A stretch of DNA of 64,000 nucleotides, from contig NZ_JAPDDS010000013.1 in assembly GCF_025950085.1 (NCBI RefSeq), positions 62,001-126,000 on the forward strand, given 5' to 3'. Shown piece after piece: positions 52,097-60,471 of the stretch. Below the pieces are notes generated by a model. That model was not told where the DNA came from, did not search any database, and saw only the letters and a program-made list of their open reading frames with translations. This DNA is from Luteolibacter flavescens (GTDB lineage Bacteria > Verrucomicrobiota > Verrucomicrobiia > Verrucomicrobiales > Akkermansiaceae). A program made the translations under genes and the position numbers. Positions within the stretch are counted from its first letter, which is position 1, and every line of letters starts with the position of its first letter.

Positions 52097-53791
52097 ATGA
52101 AACTCTACCTTTCCGCTGCCGCCCTCTTTCTCACTCCCCTGCTCGCCCAACAACCGCCGGAAGGCGGCCCGCCCGATGGAGGACCACCGGGCGGCTTCGC
52201 CGGTCGCGGCGGCCCCATGCAGCAGGAGAATCGCAAGATCCTCGCGCAATTCGACAAGGACTCGAACAAGCTCCTCGACAAGGAAGAGCGCGCCGCTGCC
52301 CGTGAATTCCTCAAGGCAAATCCCGGCCAACAACGCGGCGGACCGGGAGGCCCCGGCGGCTCGCGTCGCGGTCCCGGTGGACCCGGGGGCTTTGGCCCGC
52401 GTGAAGAAGACAGCACTCCGGCCACGCCCGGTGCCCGCATTTCTCCCGCCGACGTGAAACCGGAGTCCGGCGATCTCTACGCCGCGAACACCCTGCGGAC
52501 CTTCTTCCTCGATTTCGAGAATGCCGACTGGGAAGCCGAGCTCGAGGCATTTCACGGCACGGACGTGGACGTGCCCGCGACGATGACCGTGGACGGCAAG
52601 ACCTACCCCGGCGTCGGCATCCACTTCCGCGGCATGTCCAGCTACATGATGGTCCCCGCCGGAAAGAAGCGCTCTTTCAACGTCTCGATCGACCACACCG
52701 AATCGAAGCAGCGCCTCGCCGGCTACAAGACGCTGAACCTTCTCAACAGCAATGGCGACGGGAGCTTCCTCAGCGCCGTGCTATTCTCGCACATCGCCCG
52801 GCAATACATCGCCGCGCCGAAGGCGAATCTCGTCCGGGTGGTCATCAATGGCGAGAATTGGGGCGTCTATGTGAACCAGCAGCAGTTCAACAAGGACTTC
52901 GTCCAGGAGAACTACCGCACCTCGAAAGGCGCGCGCTGGAAGGTCCCCGGCTCCCCGAACGGCCAAGGCGGGCTCGATTACATCGGCGACAACATCGAGG
53001 ACTACAAGAAGCGCTACGAGATGAAGTCCGGAGACGACGAGGACTGGAAGGCGCTCATCAAGCTCTGCAAAACGCTGACCGAGACACCCGCCGATAAATT
53101 GGAGGCGGCCATTTCCCCTCTCCTCGATGTGGAGAGCGTGCTGTGGTTCCTCGCACTCGATTGCGGGCTGCTGAATAGCGACGGCTACTGGACACGCGCC
53201 AGCGACTACAGCCTGTACCGGGACAAGGAAGGGAAGTTCCACGCCATCCCGGCCGACATGAACGAGGCCTTCCGTGCCGCGGGCGGCCCCGGCGGCCCGC
53301 GTGGAGGTGGCGGCGGTGGTGGCAGAGGCCCCGGACGCAATGGCGGAGGCCCGCCACAGGGCGGCCCGGATGCGGGCGGTCCCGAGGGCGCACCCGCTCC
53401 CTCTGCCTCACAAGGTGGCGGCCTCAAGCTCGATCCGCTCACCGGACTCGACGATGCGAAGAAGCCGCTGCGCTCGAAGCTCCTCGCCGTGCCCGCTTTC
53501 CGCGAACGCTACTTGGCAAATATCCACACGCTCGCGGAGAAGGACCTCGACTGGAAGAACCTCGGAACCGTTGTCGCCCGCTATCGTGAACTCGCCGGCA
53601 AGGAAGTCGCCGCCGACACGCGGAAGACCTCCACTACCGAGGCCTTCGAGAATCTCACTTCGGATTCCCCCGGAGAGACGGAGGCACCCCGAGGCTTCGG
53701 CCACGGAGGCATGCCGCTGAAGAGCTTCGCGGACCAGCGTCGCGAGTATCTCCTTTCACTCCCGGCCACCGCGGCAGCCGGGAAAGACTGA
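52097..53791 (+). CDS. CotH-family protein kinase-like exported protein with EF-hand
   Basis: A 564-residue protein with signal peptide MKLYLSAAALFLTPLLAQ. A low-complexity Gly/Pro segment precedes an EF-hand-like loop (DKDSNKLLDKEE). The CotH domain (~130-400) has YPGVGIHFRGMSSYMMV, YKTLNLLNSNGDGSFL, VVINGENWGVYV and the catalytic-region AIPADMNEAF. A long Gly-rich insert (~395-445) interrupts the C-terminal part. CotH proteins phosphorylate spore-coat proteins in Bacillus; here the substrate is unknown and likely extracellular. Confidence 0.88.
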   Translation: MKLYLSAAALFLTPLLAQQPPEGGPPDGGPPGGFAGRGGPMQQENRKILAQFDKDSNKLLDKEERAAAREFLKANPGQQRGGPGGPGGSRRGPGGPGGFGPREEDSTPATPGARISPADVKPESGDLYAANTLRTFFLDFENADWEAELEAFHGTDVDVPATMTVDGKTYPGVGIHFRGMSSYMMVPAGKKRSFNVSIDHTESKQRLAGYKTLNLLNSNGDGSFLSAVLFSHIARQYIAAPKANLVRVVINGENWGVYVNQQQFNKDFVQENYRTSKGARWKVPGSPNGQGGLDYIGDNIEDYKKRYEMKSGDDEDWKALIKLCKTLTETPADKLEAAISPLLDVESVLWFLALDCGLLNSDGYWTRASDYSLYRDKEGKFHAIPADMNEAFRAAGGPGGPRGGGGGGGRGPGRNGGGPPQGGPDAGGPEGAPAPSASQGGGLKLDPLTGLDDAKKPLRSKLLAVPAFRERYLANIHTLAEKDLDWKNLGTVVARYRELAGKEVAADTRKTSTTEAFENLTSDSPGETEAPRGFGHGGMPLKSFADQRREYLLSLPATAAAGKD

Positions 53792-53813
53792 TCTCATTGG
53801 TATAAGTGCACAC

Positions 53814-53858
53814 CGCCCGCGGTGGGTCCGGAAGGGCTCGCCGCGGGCGACTTTCTTT
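53814..53858 (+). terminator. Possible terminator after the CotH gene
   Basis: Inverted repeats CGCCCGCGG (53814-53822) and CCGCGGGCG (53841-53849) form a GC-rich stem with an 18-nt loop, followed by a T-rich run (ACTTTCTTT). It lies 23 bp after the stop and just before the end of the convergent hom gene. Confidence 0.6.
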
Positions 53859-55182
53859 ACAGCTTCTCGATCCGGAAGACGACCGGGGTGCTATTGATGC
53901 AATCGAGCGCAGCGATCTTCTCGAGGGTCTCCTGCAACTGGCCGAAGCGGCAGGTGTGAAGGAGGAAGACCATGTCGAGGAAATCCGCATCCGGTTGGTC
54001 GGGCTTCACCGGCGAGTGGGTACCGGAGATGCCGATGCCGGCATCCGCCAACACGCGGGCCACCTCGGCGATGACGCCGGGGCGATCCGTCACGTCAAAG
54101 CGCACGTAATAGGCGGTCTCCGTGTCCTCCACCGGCAGCAGCGTGCCATTCTCGCGGTAGGGCAGGAAGCCGCGGTGACCGGTCGCCTGGCGCAGCGAGC
54201 GCCCGGCTTCCACTAGGTCGGCGACTACCGACGAAGCGGTCGGGTCCTGACCCGCGCCGCGACCGTAGAAAAGCGATTCGCCCGCGGCATCGCCATGGAC
54301 GGCCACGGCATTGAAGACACCATTCACGCTCGCGAGGATGTGGCTCTTCGCGATGAAGGACGGCTGGACCCGCAACTCGACCTCGCCACCCGGATGCTCG
54401 CGCACCACGGCCAGCAGCTTCACGACATAGCCTAGGCGGGTCGCAAACTCGATGTCGATCGGGCGGACCTGCTCGATGCCCGCGACGTGAACCTTCGCGG
54501 GGTCGATGGGAAATCCATAGGCCAGCGTGGCAAGCAGGATGGCCTTGTGAGCGGCATCCCAGCCATTCACGTCGAGCGCCGGATCCGCCTCGGCGTAGCC
54601 CAGCGCCTGCGCTTCGGAGAGTGCGGCGGAGAATTCCAAGCCGCCGGTCGTCATCCGCTCCAGGATGTAATTCGAAGTGCCGTTGATGATGCCGGTGATG
54701 GAGTGAATGCGGTTCCCAATGAAGCTCTCCTGCACCGTCTTGATGATCGGGATGCCCCCGGCCACCGCGGCTTCGAAATGGATCGGCACGTCGAACTCCC
54801 TCGAAAGCGCGAACAACTCCACGCCGCGCTCGGCGAGAAGGGCCTTGTTCCCCGTGACCACCGGCTTGCCGGACTTCAGGGCGGCGGCGACGATCTCAAA
54901 GGCATCCGTAGTGCCGCCGATCAGCTCGACGACGATGTCCACGGCGGGATCCTCGACCAGCTCGCGCCACGAGGTGGTAATGGTCTCTGCGGGCAGGGTG
55001 ACGGGGCGGACCTTCGCGGGATCGCGCACGAGCACCTTGGCCACCTCCAGCTTCACCCGGCCGCCGGTCCGGCCGCCGGTGCGGTCGCAGATGAGGCCGG
55101 CATTCCGCTCCAAGGCGAGCACGACACCCGAACCGACGGTGCCGAGCCCCGCCAAACCAATACCCAGAGACGAACAGCTCAC
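53857..55182 (-). CDS. hom: Homoserine dehydrogenase
   Basis: A 441-residue enzyme of threonine/methionine synthesis that reduces aspartate semialdehyde to homoserine. From the GTG at 55182 it begins with the Rossmann motif LGIGLAGLGTVGSGV. It carries TGNKALLAERG, the catalytic-domain segment IINGTSNYILERM and the substrate region ALGYAEADPALDVNGWDAAHK. A C-terminal ACT domain (RFDVTDRPGVIAEVARVLAD) suggests feedback control by an amino acid. An ATG at 55224 would add 14 unconserved residues. Confidence 0.95.
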   Translation of the reverse strand: MSCSSLGIGLAGLGTVGSGVVLALERNAGLICDRTGGRTGGRVKLEVAKVLVRDPAKVRPVTLPAETITTSWRELVEDPAVDIVVELIGGTTDAFEIVAAALKSGKPVVTGNKALLAERGVELFALSREFDVPIHFEAAVAGGIPIIKTVQESFIGNRIHSITGIINGTSNYILERMTTGGLEFSAALSEAQALGYAEADPALDVNGWDAAHKAILLATLAYGFPIDPAKVHVAGIEQVRPIDIEFATRLGYVVKLLAVVREHPGGEVELRVQPSFIAKSHILASVNGVFNAVAVHGDAAGESLFYGRGAGQDPTASSVVADLVEAGRSLRQATGHRGFLPYRENGTLLPVEDTETAYYVRFDVTDRPGVIAEVARVLADAGIGISGTHSPVKPDQPDADFLDMVFLLHTCRFGQLQETLEKIAALDCINSTPVVFRIEKL

Positions 55183-55230
55183 GGGCCGGACTGTCGGTCC
55201 GCACCCGTGCCGGGAAAAGCCCAAAGCGGG

Positions 55231-55545
55231 TCAAGATCCCTCGGAATTCACCGCAGCATGCCAGTCGCCGTCCTGATCGCCCGGCAGGCCTTTCGAAACG
55301 CGATCCATGTAGTTGAGATATGCCGCCTTGGCGACGTCCACGGGCGGCTTGGGAGCAGCCTTCACGGCCTTTGGCGCGGCTGCCTTCTTGGCGGCCTTGG
55401 CAGCTTTCTTCGCTGCCTTCTTGGCGGGCACTTCCTTGACTACAGGCACTTGTGGCTCTGCGACTGGCGTTTCCTGGACCGGGATCTCCTGGGCGGACAC
55501 ATCCTTCTTCGCGGCGGCTTTTTTGGCAGCTTTCTTGGCAGGCAT
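55231..55545 (-). CDS. Histone H1-like Lys/Ala-rich protein with a DUF2934-like end
   Basis: A 104-residue very basic protein. The N-terminal ~70 residues are built of AKKAAKKAA-type repeats broken by a Pro/Val/Glu-rich spacer, as in histone H1-like nucleoid proteins. The C-terminal ~30 residues (AYLNYMDRVSKGLPGDQDGD then WHAAV) resemble the small DUF2934 motif, in which an Ala-Tyr helix is followed by a Gly-Asp turn and Asp-Trp. It probably binds DNA or RNA non-specifically. It diverges from the OmpA-family gene. Confidence 0.75.
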   Translation of the reverse strand: MPAKKAAKKAAAKKDVSAQEIPVQETPVAEPQVPVVKEVPAKKAAKKAAKAAKKAAAPKAVKAAPKPPVDVAKAAYLNYMDRVSKGLPGDQDGDWHAAVNSEGS

Positions 55546-55602
55546 GGCGGCGTAAATCAGCACAGGTGGTGCCAAGCCGCAAGTTGCTTCGCAAGCAGGT
55601 GA

Positions 55603-55630
55603 TTGTCACGGTGCCGTCGCGGCGTATAGT
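55603..55630 (+). promoter_or_regulatory. Sigma-70 promoter placed for a leaderless mRNA
   Basis: TTGTCA (55603-55608), a 16-bp spacer and TATAGT (55625-55630) end 6 nt before the GTG at 55637. Both hexamers are near consensus. The expected transcription start coincides with the start codon, so the OmpA-family gene is probably read without a leader. Confidence 0.65.
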
Positions 55631-55636
55631 TGCGCC

Positions 55637-57001
55637 GTGGACGACGGCTATAGCTGGCGCGAATCGCGCGAATCGATGCCGCTGCGCCTGCCAGGTGCGA
55701 CCGACAAGCTCGGCTGGTGGGCCGGCGTGGCGTTCTTCATTGCCATCATCCTCCACGTCGCGGCCTTCTTCGCCCTCGGCCACATCAAGATCGGCATGGG
55801 ATTCGTCCCCAGCGCCGAGATCGAGACCGGCCCGGTGCAGATCGAGCAGGTGGAAATCCTGCCACCCGACCGTGATCTCACCCCGCCGGTCGAGGACAAT
55901 ACCCCGCCGCCGGACACAATGGCGCTGATGGAGGAAATCGACATCCTCGCGAAGCTGCCCGAGGACACCGAGATCGACCTGAAGCCGGACCTCAGCGATC
56001 CGGAATTCGCCATCCGCCTCTCGAACCCCGCGCTGGAGGGCGAGTCCTCCGGCGTGATCGTCGATCCCTCGGCGGGCTTTGACATCGATACCGCCCTGCC
56101 GGAGCTGGGACGCACCGCCGAGCCCATGCCGCTGGCCGCGGATGCCCAGATCATCGTGGACCCGGGCGCGGCCGTCGTCTCGGACAATGCGATCGACCGC
56201 TTCGCCGAAGACCTGATGAAAAAGGGTGTCGGCGGCACCGCAGCGGCAGGCACGCTGGATGGTGTCGTTTCCCTCGATGACATGGCAGGCCTGCCCGCCG
56301 ACGTGCTGGTGGGCAAGATGACGATGCTACCGAGCGATCTCCTCTTCGAATACAACAGCGCCGAACTCCGCGAAAGCGCCCGCGTCGGCATGATGAAGCT
56401 GGCGATGATCTTGGAAAAGAATCCGCAGCTCTATTGCTGGATCGAGGGCCACTCGGATCTTTTCGGCACGGATCACTACAATCTGGAGCTATCCAAGCGG
56501 CGCGCCGCCGCGGTGGAGAACTACCTGACCCGCACCTTTTTCCTGCCCAGCGACAAGATAGAGACGCGTGGCTTTGGCAAAACCAAGCCCCTTCTCAAGC
56601 AGGGCAGCGTAGACGAGCAGGCGCCGAACCGTCGTGTGGAAATCCGCATGCGCCGGAAGCCCGCGCCACCGCAGATCGTGATCGCGGCGAAGGAGCCCGC
56701 CCCCACCCCGGCTCCACCAGTGGCCGAGCCCGCTCCGCAGCCGCCGAAGCAGACTATGCCGCCGCCCGTGCTGGTGAAGCCGCAGCGCGCCCTGCCCGTG
56801 GAGGAGGATGATATCGCACCGCCTTCCTCCCCGCGCGCGAAGCCGGTGGAAGAAACGGCACCCCGCATGAAGCCCCTGCCCGAGCCTCCCAAGGCGCGTC
56901 CTGTGGAGGAGCCTGCCGAGGAAGAGCCGCCGCGCGCCGCCGAGGTGATCGAGGAGCCCGAGCCGGAACCTGAGCCCCAGCGGGCCATCCCGGTGGAGTG
57001 A
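55637..57001 (+). CDS. OmpA-family protein with an N-terminal membrane anchor and P/E-rich tail
   Basis: A 454-residue protein starting with GTG. One membrane helix lies at ~27-50 (WWAGVAFFIAIILHVAAFFAL), as in an inner-membrane anchor. A long acidic linker follows, then an OmpA_C peptidoglycan-binding domain (~235-350). That domain has LLFEYNSAELRESARVGMMK, WIEGHSDLFGTDHYNLELSK and RGFGKTKPL with NRRVEIRM. The last ~100 residues are a Pro/Glu/Ala-rich tail with repeats like RALPVEED, RPVEEP and RAIPVE. A tail after the OmpA domain is unusual. It likely ties the inner membrane to the cell wall. Confidence 0.87.
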   Translation: MDDGYSWRESRESMPLRLPGATDKLGWWAGVAFFIAIILHVAAFFALGHIKIGMGFVPSAEIETGPVQIEQVEILPPDRDLTPPVEDNTPPPDTMALMEEIDILAKLPEDTEIDLKPDLSDPEFAIRLSNPALEGESSGVIVDPSAGFDIDTALPELGRTAEPMPLAADAQIIVDPGAAVVSDNAIDRFAEDLMKKGVGGTAAAGTLDGVVSLDDMAGLPADVLVGKMTMLPSDLLFEYNSAELRESARVGMMKLAMILEKNPQLYCWIEGHSDLFGTDHYNLELSKRRAAAVENYLTRTFFLPSDKIETRGFGKTKPLLKQGSVDEQAPNRRVEIRMRRKPAPPQIVIAAKEPAPTPAPPVAEPAPQPPKQTMPPPVLVKPQRALPVEEDDIAPPSSPRAKPVEETAPRMKPLPEPPKARPVEEPAEEEPPRAAEVIEEPEPEPEPQRAIPVE

Positions 57002-57005
57002 CCGC

Positions 57006-57033
57006 TTGACCCCCGCTCCCGGGCCGCTATCCC
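57006..57033 (+). promoter_or_regulatory. Candidate leaderless promoter of the HAD gene
   Basis: TTGACC (57006-57011) and TATCCC (57028-57033) are spaced 16 bp apart, and the -10 box ends 6 nt before the ATG at 57040. This is the same geometry as the promoter at 55603. Confidence 0.5.
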
Positions 57034-57039
57034 GGGGCC

Positions 57040-57843
57040 ATGAAGCCGCTCGAAACGCCTGCCCAAGCCGGAGCCATCCTGTCCTTCGACTTCGACGGCA
57101 CCCTCCACGACCCCGCGGGCAAGCCGCCGGTCAGCCAGCGGTTCTTCGACACCATCCAGCGCCTGCGCCGGGAGAAAGGTGCGATCTGGGGCATCAATAC
57201 CGGGCGCTCCATCGGACACGTCGCCGAGGGACTCGCGGATTGTCGCTTCCCCTTCGTCCCGGACTGGGTGGTCGCCCGCGAGCGGGAGATCTGGCTGCCC
57301 ACCGCCTCCGGCCGCTGGACGCCGCTGGCCTCGTGGAACAACCAGTGCGAGCAGGAGCAGCACGCCTTCTTCAACGAGATCCAGCACATCCTCGACGCAA
57401 TCCGGAAGGAAGTGGAGGAGCACACCGGTGCGACCTGGATCGAGCAACCGGGCGACCCCGCCGGACTCGTGGCCCGCACGGTGGAGGAGATGGCGTGGAT
57501 CATCGGCCGGGTGGAATCGCTGGCGGCAAACGAGCCCTATCTCGGCTGGCAGCGGAACTCGATCTGGCTGCGCTTCGGCCACAAGAAGTATCAAAAGGGC
57601 AGCAGTCTGGCCGAGGTCGCGCGGCACTTCGGCCTGACCCGCGAGCAGACCTTCGCCATCGGGGACAGCCACAATGATTTTGAAATGCTCAGCCCCGAGG
57701 CTGCCGCGATGTTCGCCTGCCCGTCGAATGCCGTGCCGGAGATCCGCCAGCACGTGACATCCCAAGGCGGCCACGCCTGCCTGCTCGACCACAGCTACGG
57801 CTGCGTCGAGGCGCTGGAGCATTTCTTCGGAACGGGGGAGTAG
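57040..57843 (+). CDS. HAD-superfamily (Cof/IIB-type) phosphatase
   Basis: A 267-residue hydrolase. It has motif I with two Asp (SFDFDGTLHD), motif II (NTGRS) and motif IV (GDSHNDFEML), plus a type-IIB cap between them (~80-190) and a Lys in SIWLRFGHKKYQKGSSL. Such enzymes remove phosphate from sugars, sugar alcohols or cofactors; the substrate is not known. The gene follows the OmpA-family gene by 38 bp. Confidence 0.85.
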   Translation: MKPLETPAQAGAILSFDFDGTLHDPAGKPPVSQRFFDTIQRLRREKGAIWGINTGRSIGHVAEGLADCRFPFVPDWVVAREREIWLPTASGRWTPLASWNNQCEQEQHAFFNEIQHILDAIRKEVEEHTGATWIEQPGDPAGLVARTVEEMAWIIGRVESLAANEPYLGWQRNSIWLRFGHKKYQKGSSLAEVARHFGLTREQTFAIGDSHNDFEMLSPEAAAMFACPSNAVPEIRQHVTSQGGHACLLDHSYGCVEALEHFFGTGE

Positions 57844-57885
57844 CGGTCTTCGGGAGGAGCCGTCTTTCTCAATGTGGCATTCTCA

Positions 57886-58034
57886 ACGTAGCTGGGCGAC
57901 TGCGTCGCTCAGGCTGGGTGCGGCTTGAAGATTGATTCCCGGGCGCGATCCATTGTCGGGCTTGAAGATGACTCGTAAGCGGCGATCTCCAGCGACGCGC
58001 GAGACGCCGGAGCGACGCAGTCGCTCCGCTACGT
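57886..58034. repeat. 149-bp intergenic element with imperfect 29-bp terminal inverted repeats
   Basis: The left arm at 57886-57914 and right arm at 58006-58034 match as inverted repeats with a few mismatches (outer end ACGTAGC, inner GAGCGACGCAGTCGC). The centre is non-coding. Size and layout equal the element at 51881-52028, and both contain GCGGAGCGA-type arms, but the arm sequences differ overall. It sits between the HAD gene and the yidC terminator. Confidence 0.75.
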
Positions 58035-58043
58035 GGCAGAAAA

Positions 58044-58072
58044 AAAGGCCGGCCCGTGATGGGCCGGCCTTT
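58044..58072 (-). terminator. Rho-independent terminator of the rpmH-rnpA-yidD-yidC operon
   Basis: A 12-bp perfect stem AAAGGCCGGCCC / GGGCCGGCCTTT with a 5-nt loop, followed on the minus strand by more T residues. It lies 33 bp after the yidC stop. Confidence 0.93.
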
Positions 58073-58104
58073 GGATAAAGAGAACGTGCAAGCGCACCGG
58101 GCAA

Positions 58105-60003
58105 TCAACCACCCGTGCGCGGCGGGCGCTTCTTGCTGGAGTTCGGATCGTCCGTGCCGGGCTCGACGACGCGGCCGCGGGCCTGGCGCATGCGCTCCAT
58201 TTCGGCCTGCTTCTCGGCCATGCGCTCCACCCAGCTCTTGCCGGTGCCACCACCGGCCTTCGCCTTCAGCTCGGGCTCTGGCATGCGGTTCGAGATCCAG
58301 GTCTGCGCGATGGAGAAGACGTTCGAGACCGTCCAGTAAAGCGCGAGGGCGGATGCGAAGTTGTAGCAGATGATGAGGAAGAAGAAGGGCATCATCTTCA
58401 TGATCCGCATCTGCGTCTTGTCCCCGCCGGTATTCGGCATCATGGCCATCTGCAGGAAGCTCGTGATCGCCATCACGATGGGCAGCGGGTTGATCGCGAG
58501 ACCCATGAGGTGCGTGACGGTATCCGGCTGGGAAAGATCCTTCACCCAGAGGAATTCCTGGCCGCGCATTTCGACGGCGTGCAGCAGCATTGAGTAGAAG
58601 CCGAAGAAGATCGGGAGCTGGGCGAGCATCGGGAGGCAGCCGCCGAGGGGATTAATGCCGTACTTGCGGTACATCCCCATCATCTCGGTGTTCATCTTCT
58701 GAGGATCGTCCGGATACTTCTCCTTCAGCTTGTCCATCTCCGGCTTCAGCTTCGCCATCCGCTTCATGGTGCGGTTCGAGCGATTGTAGAGCGGCCAGAT
58801 GGCGAGACGGAGAAGGATGGTCAGGGCGACCACGGCGAGACCCCAGGACCACTTGCTGGAGATCTTTTCCATGCCGGAGTGGACCCAGAAGATGGACCAG
58901 CTCATGAAGCGGCTGAAGGGGCTGAAGAAACCGTAGTTCATCAGCTTGCCCCAATCCTCGCCCATCTTGCGGAGCACACGGTTCTGCTTCGGCCCGGCGA
59001 AGACGTGGTAGCTCATGGTCCGCGAGTCCTTCGGAGCGAGGGTCACGGTAGGGAGCTGGAGACCGGCGCGGACCGCCTTCAGCGGCTTCGCTCCGGGCTT
59101 GAGATTCACGTTCGACACCTTCGCCCAGATCATCGCAGGACCGGGCTCGGCGGGCTTCATGGCGGTGGCGAAGAACTGGTTCGCCACGCCGGCGATGTCC
59201 CCGCGTTCCATGGTCTCGGTAATCAGCTCGCGCTCGTCCTTGAACCACCCGCCCGCGAATTCCGTGGCGGCGGTAAAGGAGAAGCTGCGGTCATCCACGC
59301 GGACGAAGCCGGTCTGGGCGGCGGTCTCCACGGTATCCAGCGGCGAGGCGACGCCGAGGAAGAGACTGTAGTTCTCGAGGTTGATGTTATTCTGCGCGCC
59401 GTTCTCGAGTTGGAGTTTAAAGTCGAGCGAGAAGGGATCGCCCTCGTTGCCGGTCTCGCGGAGGGACCAGGTCTTCTTCGCCCAGAGGCCGGAGGACAGC
59501 TTGCCGCGGAAGACGATGGACTTGTAGTGCTCGGAATTCGGGAACTTCATCGAGTCCGCTTCCACGAACTCATAGGCGGTGGTCTCCATGCGGTCCGGAC
59601 CGTCGGCGAGCGCGCCGACCGGGCTGCTGCCGTGGCGATTCAGCAGCACGGGGCCTTCCAAGCCGGGAGTCTGGTTCTTGAATTCAGCCGTCTTCAGGCC
59701 ACCGCCGATGGAGGTGAAGGTGTAGATCGCCTCGGGCGTCTCCATCTTCACGAGCTGCTCGACCACCGAGGGTGCGGGCGGCTCGGCCTCGACGAGCGAG
59801 TTCGGCTTGTCACCGGTGGCGGCAGGAGCGCTGCCATCGGCCGGGGTGGCAGGAGCGTCCGCGGGCTTCGCGGCGGCTTCCCGGGCGGCTTGCTCGCGCT
59901 TCTGCTCGGCGAGCATCTGGCCGTTCTTCTGTTGGTAGAAGATGTTTACCGCCAGCAGCAAGCTGCAGACGATGACGACGATCCAAGTCTTGCGGTCGTA
60001 CAT
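58105..60003 (-). CDS. yidC: Membrane protein insertase YidC
   Basis: A 632-residue Gram-negative-type insertase. It has a first membrane helix (TWIVVIVCSLLLAVNIFY), a low-complexity Ala/Pro spacer and a large periplasmic P1 domain. The conserved core begins at ~385 (VVALTILLRLAIWPLYNRSN with the groove arginine near 397) and continues with KYGINPLGGCLPMLAQLPIF and the C-terminal helices. It inserts inner-membrane proteins with or without SecYEG. It is the last gene of the rpmH operon. Confidence 0.97.
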   Translation of the reverse strand: MYDRKTWIVVIVCSLLLAVNIFYQQKNGQMLAEQKREQAAREAAAKPADAPATPADGSAPAATGDKPNSLVEAEPPAPSVVEQLVKMETPEAIYTFTSIGGGLKTAEFKNQTPGLEGPVLLNRHGSSPVGALADGPDRMETTAYEFVEADSMKFPNSEHYKSIVFRGKLSSGLWAKKTWSLRETGNEGDPFSLDFKLQLENGAQNNINLENYSLFLGVASPLDTVETAAQTGFVRVDDRSFSFTAATEFAGGWFKDERELITETMERGDIAGVANQFFATAMKPAEPGPAMIWAKVSNVNLKPGAKPLKAVRAGLQLPTVTLAPKDSRTMSYHVFAGPKQNRVLRKMGEDWGKLMNYGFFSPFSRFMSWSIFWVHSGMEKISSKWSWGLAVVALTILLRLAIWPLYNRSNRTMKRMAKLKPEMDKLKEKYPDDPQKMNTEMMGMYRKYGINPLGGCLPMLAQLPIFFGFYSMLLHAVEMRGQEFLWVKDLSQPDTVTHLMGLAINPLPIVMAITSFLQMAMMPNTGGDKTQMRIMKMMPFFFLIICYNFASALALYWTVSNVFSIAQTWISNRMPEPELKAKAGGGTGKSWVERMAEKQAEMERMRQARGRVVEPGTDDPNSSKKRPPRTGG

Positions 60004-60056
60004 GGGAAATGAGGAAAAAGGAGAGGTCCCGCGGTCAGGTCAAAGTCGGGTCGGTA

Positions 60057-60341
60057 TCAGGCGTCGGGCCCGGCGGGACGGTGGGTGTCGTGGTTTTCTG
60101 CGGCACCCCGTTTCGGCGGGACGGGGTCATAACCATAGCCCCCCCACGGATGACAGCGGAAAATCCGGCAGACCCCGAGCCAGGACCCTTTCAGCGATCC
60201 ATGGGCCTCGACTGCCTGCAAAAAGTAATTCGAACACGTCGGCGTGAAACGACACCCGCTGCCCGGACCGCACAATGCCTTCAGCACCGGATTCAGGAAA
60301 ATCTGGTAGCCGCGGATGGCGATGCGGATGAGGCGCTTCAA
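60057..60341 (-). CDS. yidD: Membrane protein insertion efficiency factor YidD
   Basis: A 94-residue protein. The most sensible start is a TTG at 60341 ([13 protein letters not shown]); an ATG at 60401 lies upstream and would translate the heptamer repeat array. It has the family core [20 protein letters not shown] with [17 protein letters not shown] and [18 protein letters not shown]. It sits between rnpA and yidC in the conserved order and supports YidC-dependent insertion. Confidence 0.92.
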   Translation of the reverse strand: MKRLIRIAIRGYQIFLNPVLKALCGPGSGCRFTPTCSNYFLQAVEAHGSLKGSWLGVCRIFRCHPWGGYGYDPVPPKRGAAENHDTHRPAGPDA

Positions 60342-60343
60342 GG

Positions 60344-60470
60344 AAGTTCCAAGTGAGAAGTTCGAAGTTCCAAAAACCGACTGTCTGACGAGCGATTCCA
60401 AGGGGTCATACTTATCCTTGGCACTTGAGACTTATTACTTGGCACTTCCCTCCACCTGCACTTGGAACTT
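60344..60470. repeat. Two facing arrays of heptanucleotide repeats between rnpA and yidD
   Basis: Four direct 7-bp units AAGTTCC, AAGTGAG, AAGTTCG and AAGTTCC occupy 60344-60371. About 50 bp on, the complementary orientation appears: GGCACTT, GAGACTT, ATTACTT and GGCACTT at 60420-60447, and TGCACTT, GGAACTT at 60457-60470. The core is ACTTGNN on one strand. The two arrays could pair into a long hairpin in the operon mRNA. Confidence 0.8.
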
Positions 60471-60471
60471 T

